Below are positions 5,009 through 6,038 of a stretch of 6,038 nt of DNA, piece after piece (within the stretch, counting starts at the first letter, position 1; each line of letters starts with the position of its first letter). A program made the translations under genes and the position numbers. Under the pieces are notes generated by a model. That model did not search any database. It had not been told where the DNA came from and worked only from the letters and a program-made list of their open reading frames with translations. This stretch comes from Gemmataceae bacterium (lineage in GTDB: Bacteria; Planctomycetota; Planctomycetia; Gemmatales; Gemmataceae): the NCBI GenBank assembly GCA_947490035.1, contig CANLGS010000288.1, forward strand, positions 1 to 6,038. The letters run 5' to 3'.

Positions 5009-5872
5009 ATGCTGATCTGGAAAGCGTACTCGCGGATGATCGACGCGCTGGCGTTCGCCCCGGACGGGGGCGCGCTGGCGCTGGGCGGCTACTACCTCGC
5101 GTGCCGGGTCATCGACCCGGCGACCGGCGCGCGGCGGTGGACCGCCGGCGGCGGCGCGGCGTTCGGGCTGTCGCTCGCGTTCGGGCCGTCCGGCACGGTG
5201 CTGTGCCGCGACGACGGGCTGTCCACGCGGGCCGCGGACACCGGCGCCGAGGTGCGGCGGTGCGGGCAGTGGTGCCGCGCGTTCGCGCCGACCCCCGACG
5301 GACGCACCGTGTACGCCACCGAAAGCGGCGCCCGCGACCTCGTCCGGCGCTACGAACTGGAATCGGGCGAGGCGCGCGGCGAGGTGGAACTGGAGTCCGG
5401 CGCGATCAACCGGCTCGCGGTGTCCCCGGACGGGCGGTTCGTGGCCGCCGTCGGGTGCAAGCGGTTCCACCTGCTCGAAGCCGACACGTTCCGGGTGTGC
5501 GCCGCCGACGCCCACCGGGCGCTCTCGACCGGCGCGTTCGCGCTGGCGTTCAGCCCGGACGGGCGCACGCTGGTCTACTCCGCCGGCCGCGTGCTGTTCG
5601 TGTGGGACGTGCCGTCGGCCCGCGAGGTGGCGCAACTGCAACTCGACTCGAAGCACTTCATGGACGCGGCGTTCACCCCGGACGGGCGCCGGCTGGTGAC
5701 CGTGAGCAAGGAGGGCGCGGCCCGCGTGTGGGACACCGCGACGTGGGCGTGCGAGCGGTCGTTCGAGTGGGACGTGGGTCCGCTGCGCGCGGTGGCGGTG
5801 GCGCCCGACGGCGCCCGCGCCGCGGTCGCCGGCGACGCCGGGCGCGTGGTGGTGTGGGACTTGGACGTGTGA
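5009..5872 (+). CDS. Seven-bladed WD40 beta-propeller protein (intact paralogue)
   Basis: A 287-residue protein made almost entirely of WD40 blades. Seven are recognisable from their inner strand and turn: LAFAPDGGALALGG, LAFGPSGTVLCRDD, FAPTPDGRTVYATE, LAVSPDGRFVAAVG, LAFSPDGRTLVYSA, AAFTPDGRRLVTVS and VAVAPDGARAAVAG; several end in WDV, WDT or WDL. This is enough for one closed propeller. There is no signal peptide, transmembrane segment or enzymatic domain, so a cytoplasmic scaffold role is likely but unproven. It is a clear paralogue of the preceding gene, closest in the last two blades (KHF..AF.P.GR, DT.TW, VVVWD.D). The ATG at 5009 gives the same 13-residue lead before LAFAP as the paralogue; no clear Shine-Dalgarno is seen, and the upstream bases are repeat. 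GC is very high with almost all third positions G or C. An insertion sequence begins about 28 bp after its stop. Confidence 0.88.
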   Translation: MLIWKAYSRMIDALAFAPDGGALALGGYYLACRVIDPATGARRWTAGGGAAFGLSLAFGPSGTVLCRDDGLSTRAADTGAEVRRCGQWCRAFAPTPDGRTVYATESGARDLVRRYELESGEARGEVELESGAINRLAVSPDGRFVAAVGCKRFHLLEADTFRVCAADAHRALSTGAFALAFSPDGRTLVYSAGRVLFVWDVPSAREVAQLQLDSKHFMDAAFTPDGRRLVTVSKEGAARVWDTATWACERSFEWDVGPLRAVAVAPDGARAAVAGDAGRVVVWDLDV

Positions 5873-5942
5873 GTGTTCGACAAATCGCGGTTGGAAGGTC
5901 TGTTGAACCCCATTAGAAATGTCCGGTGTTAACTCGATAGAA

Positions 5943-5973
5943 GTGTCCTCCTCACTCAGGCCGAGGAGGACAC
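5943..5973 (+). promoter_or_regulatory. Perfect hairpin covering the transposase ribosome binding site
   Basis: GTGTCCTCCTC (5943-5953) and GAGGAGGACAC (5963-5973) pair over 11 of 11 bp around a 9-nt loop. The right strand contains GAGGAGG (5963-5969), the Shine-Dalgarno site 7 nt before the ATG at 5977, so RNA containing the whole hairpin would hide it from ribosomes. Confidence 0.75.
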
Positions 5974-5976
5974 CCG

Positions 5977-6038
5977 ATGATCGAGGTACAAGACCGGAAT
6001 CGTGTCGCGATGAGTCAGCGTGAGCGTGATGTGCTCAA
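5977..6038 (+). CDS. Transposase N-terminus, probably ISNCY/IS1202-like, partial
   Basis: Only 20 codons are visible (MIEVQDRNRV, AMSQRERDVL). From memory, MSQRERDVL resembles the N-terminus of ISNCY (IS1202-group) transposases, where such a short lead precedes a helix-turn-helix DNA-binding domain and a DDE catalytic core. Neither domain is within the window. The ATG at 5977 has a strong GAGGAGG site at 7 nt; the in-frame ATG at 6010 lacks one. The assignment is tentative because so little protein is seen. Confidence 0.6.
   Translation, partial: MIEVQDRNRVAMSQRERDVL

Larger units (their letters stand above)
5901..6038 (+). mobile_element. Left end of an insertion sequence, truncated by the window edge
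   Basis: A short transposase-like reading frame begins at 5977, preceded by structured, non-coding sequence as is usual at an insertion-sequence end. The probable terminus is at or near TGTTGAACCCC (5901-5911). Two near-identical direct repeats, TAGAAATGTCC (5914-5924) and TAGAAGTGTCC (5938-5948), are candidate transposase-binding sites. The right end and target duplication lie outside the window, so the exact boundary and family are not proven. Confidence 0.55.

Noticed and set aside
4822..5916. 364-codon plus-strand frame overlapping the second WD40 gene
   Set aside because: It is an Arg/Gly/Ala-rich shadow frame running through repeat sequence; the other frame encodes seven clear WD40 blades.

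Overview
The window looks like a piece of a large, GC-rich planctomycete chromosome, most likely from the Gemmata group. This rests on high G+C, paralogous WD40 beta-propeller genes, weak or absent Shine-Dalgarno sites at several starts, and intergenic gaps filled with long inverted repeats. The taxonomic call is inference; no rRNA or other marker is present.

Layout. Positions 1-2932 hold three genes on the minus strand, transcribed in the order DCC/DUF393 thiol-oxidoreductase-like protein (2932-2441), YhaM-type OB-fold/HD 3'-5' exoribonuclease (2323-1319) and ribonuclease R (1177 to beyond the left edge). Positions 2933-3152 are a divergent intergenic region. On the plus strand follow panB (3153-3938, ketopantoate hydroxymethyltransferase), a WD40 propeller gene that starts 8 nt after panB and is broken by a frameshift (3947-4886), an intact WD40 paralogue (5009-5872), and the left end of an insertion sequence with the first 20 codons of a transposase (from about 5901 to the right edge). 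No stretch over 300 bases lacks a gene; the longest gap is the 220-bp divergent region.

The most unusual feature is in the gaps. Four of the five longer gaps between genes (all except the one at the insertion sequence) each hold one long inverted repeat: 1193-1309, 2359-2483, 3017-3137 and 4890-4994. They fall into three sequence families by their arms, yet share one plan: arms of about 28-40 bp made of short tandem units, and a central spacer of 45-49 nt with a purine/A-rich left half and a pyrimidine-rich right half containing TTCTG. The two copies of one family differ by paired substitutions that keep both arms complementary. One copy supplies the stop codon and last 13 codons of the DUF393 gene.

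How the genes relate. YhaM and RNase R are both 3'-5' exoribonucleases and form a small RNA-decay group whose messages would carry these hairpins at their ends. panB makes a pantothenate/CoA precursor; the WD40 gene behind it is probably translationally coupled. The two WD40 genes are tandem paralogues, each with seven recognisable blades, the first damaged or misread at an A7 run. The insertion sequence has its transposase ribosome-binding site inside a perfect 11-bp hairpin, a design known from other insertion sequences to block expression from outside promoters.
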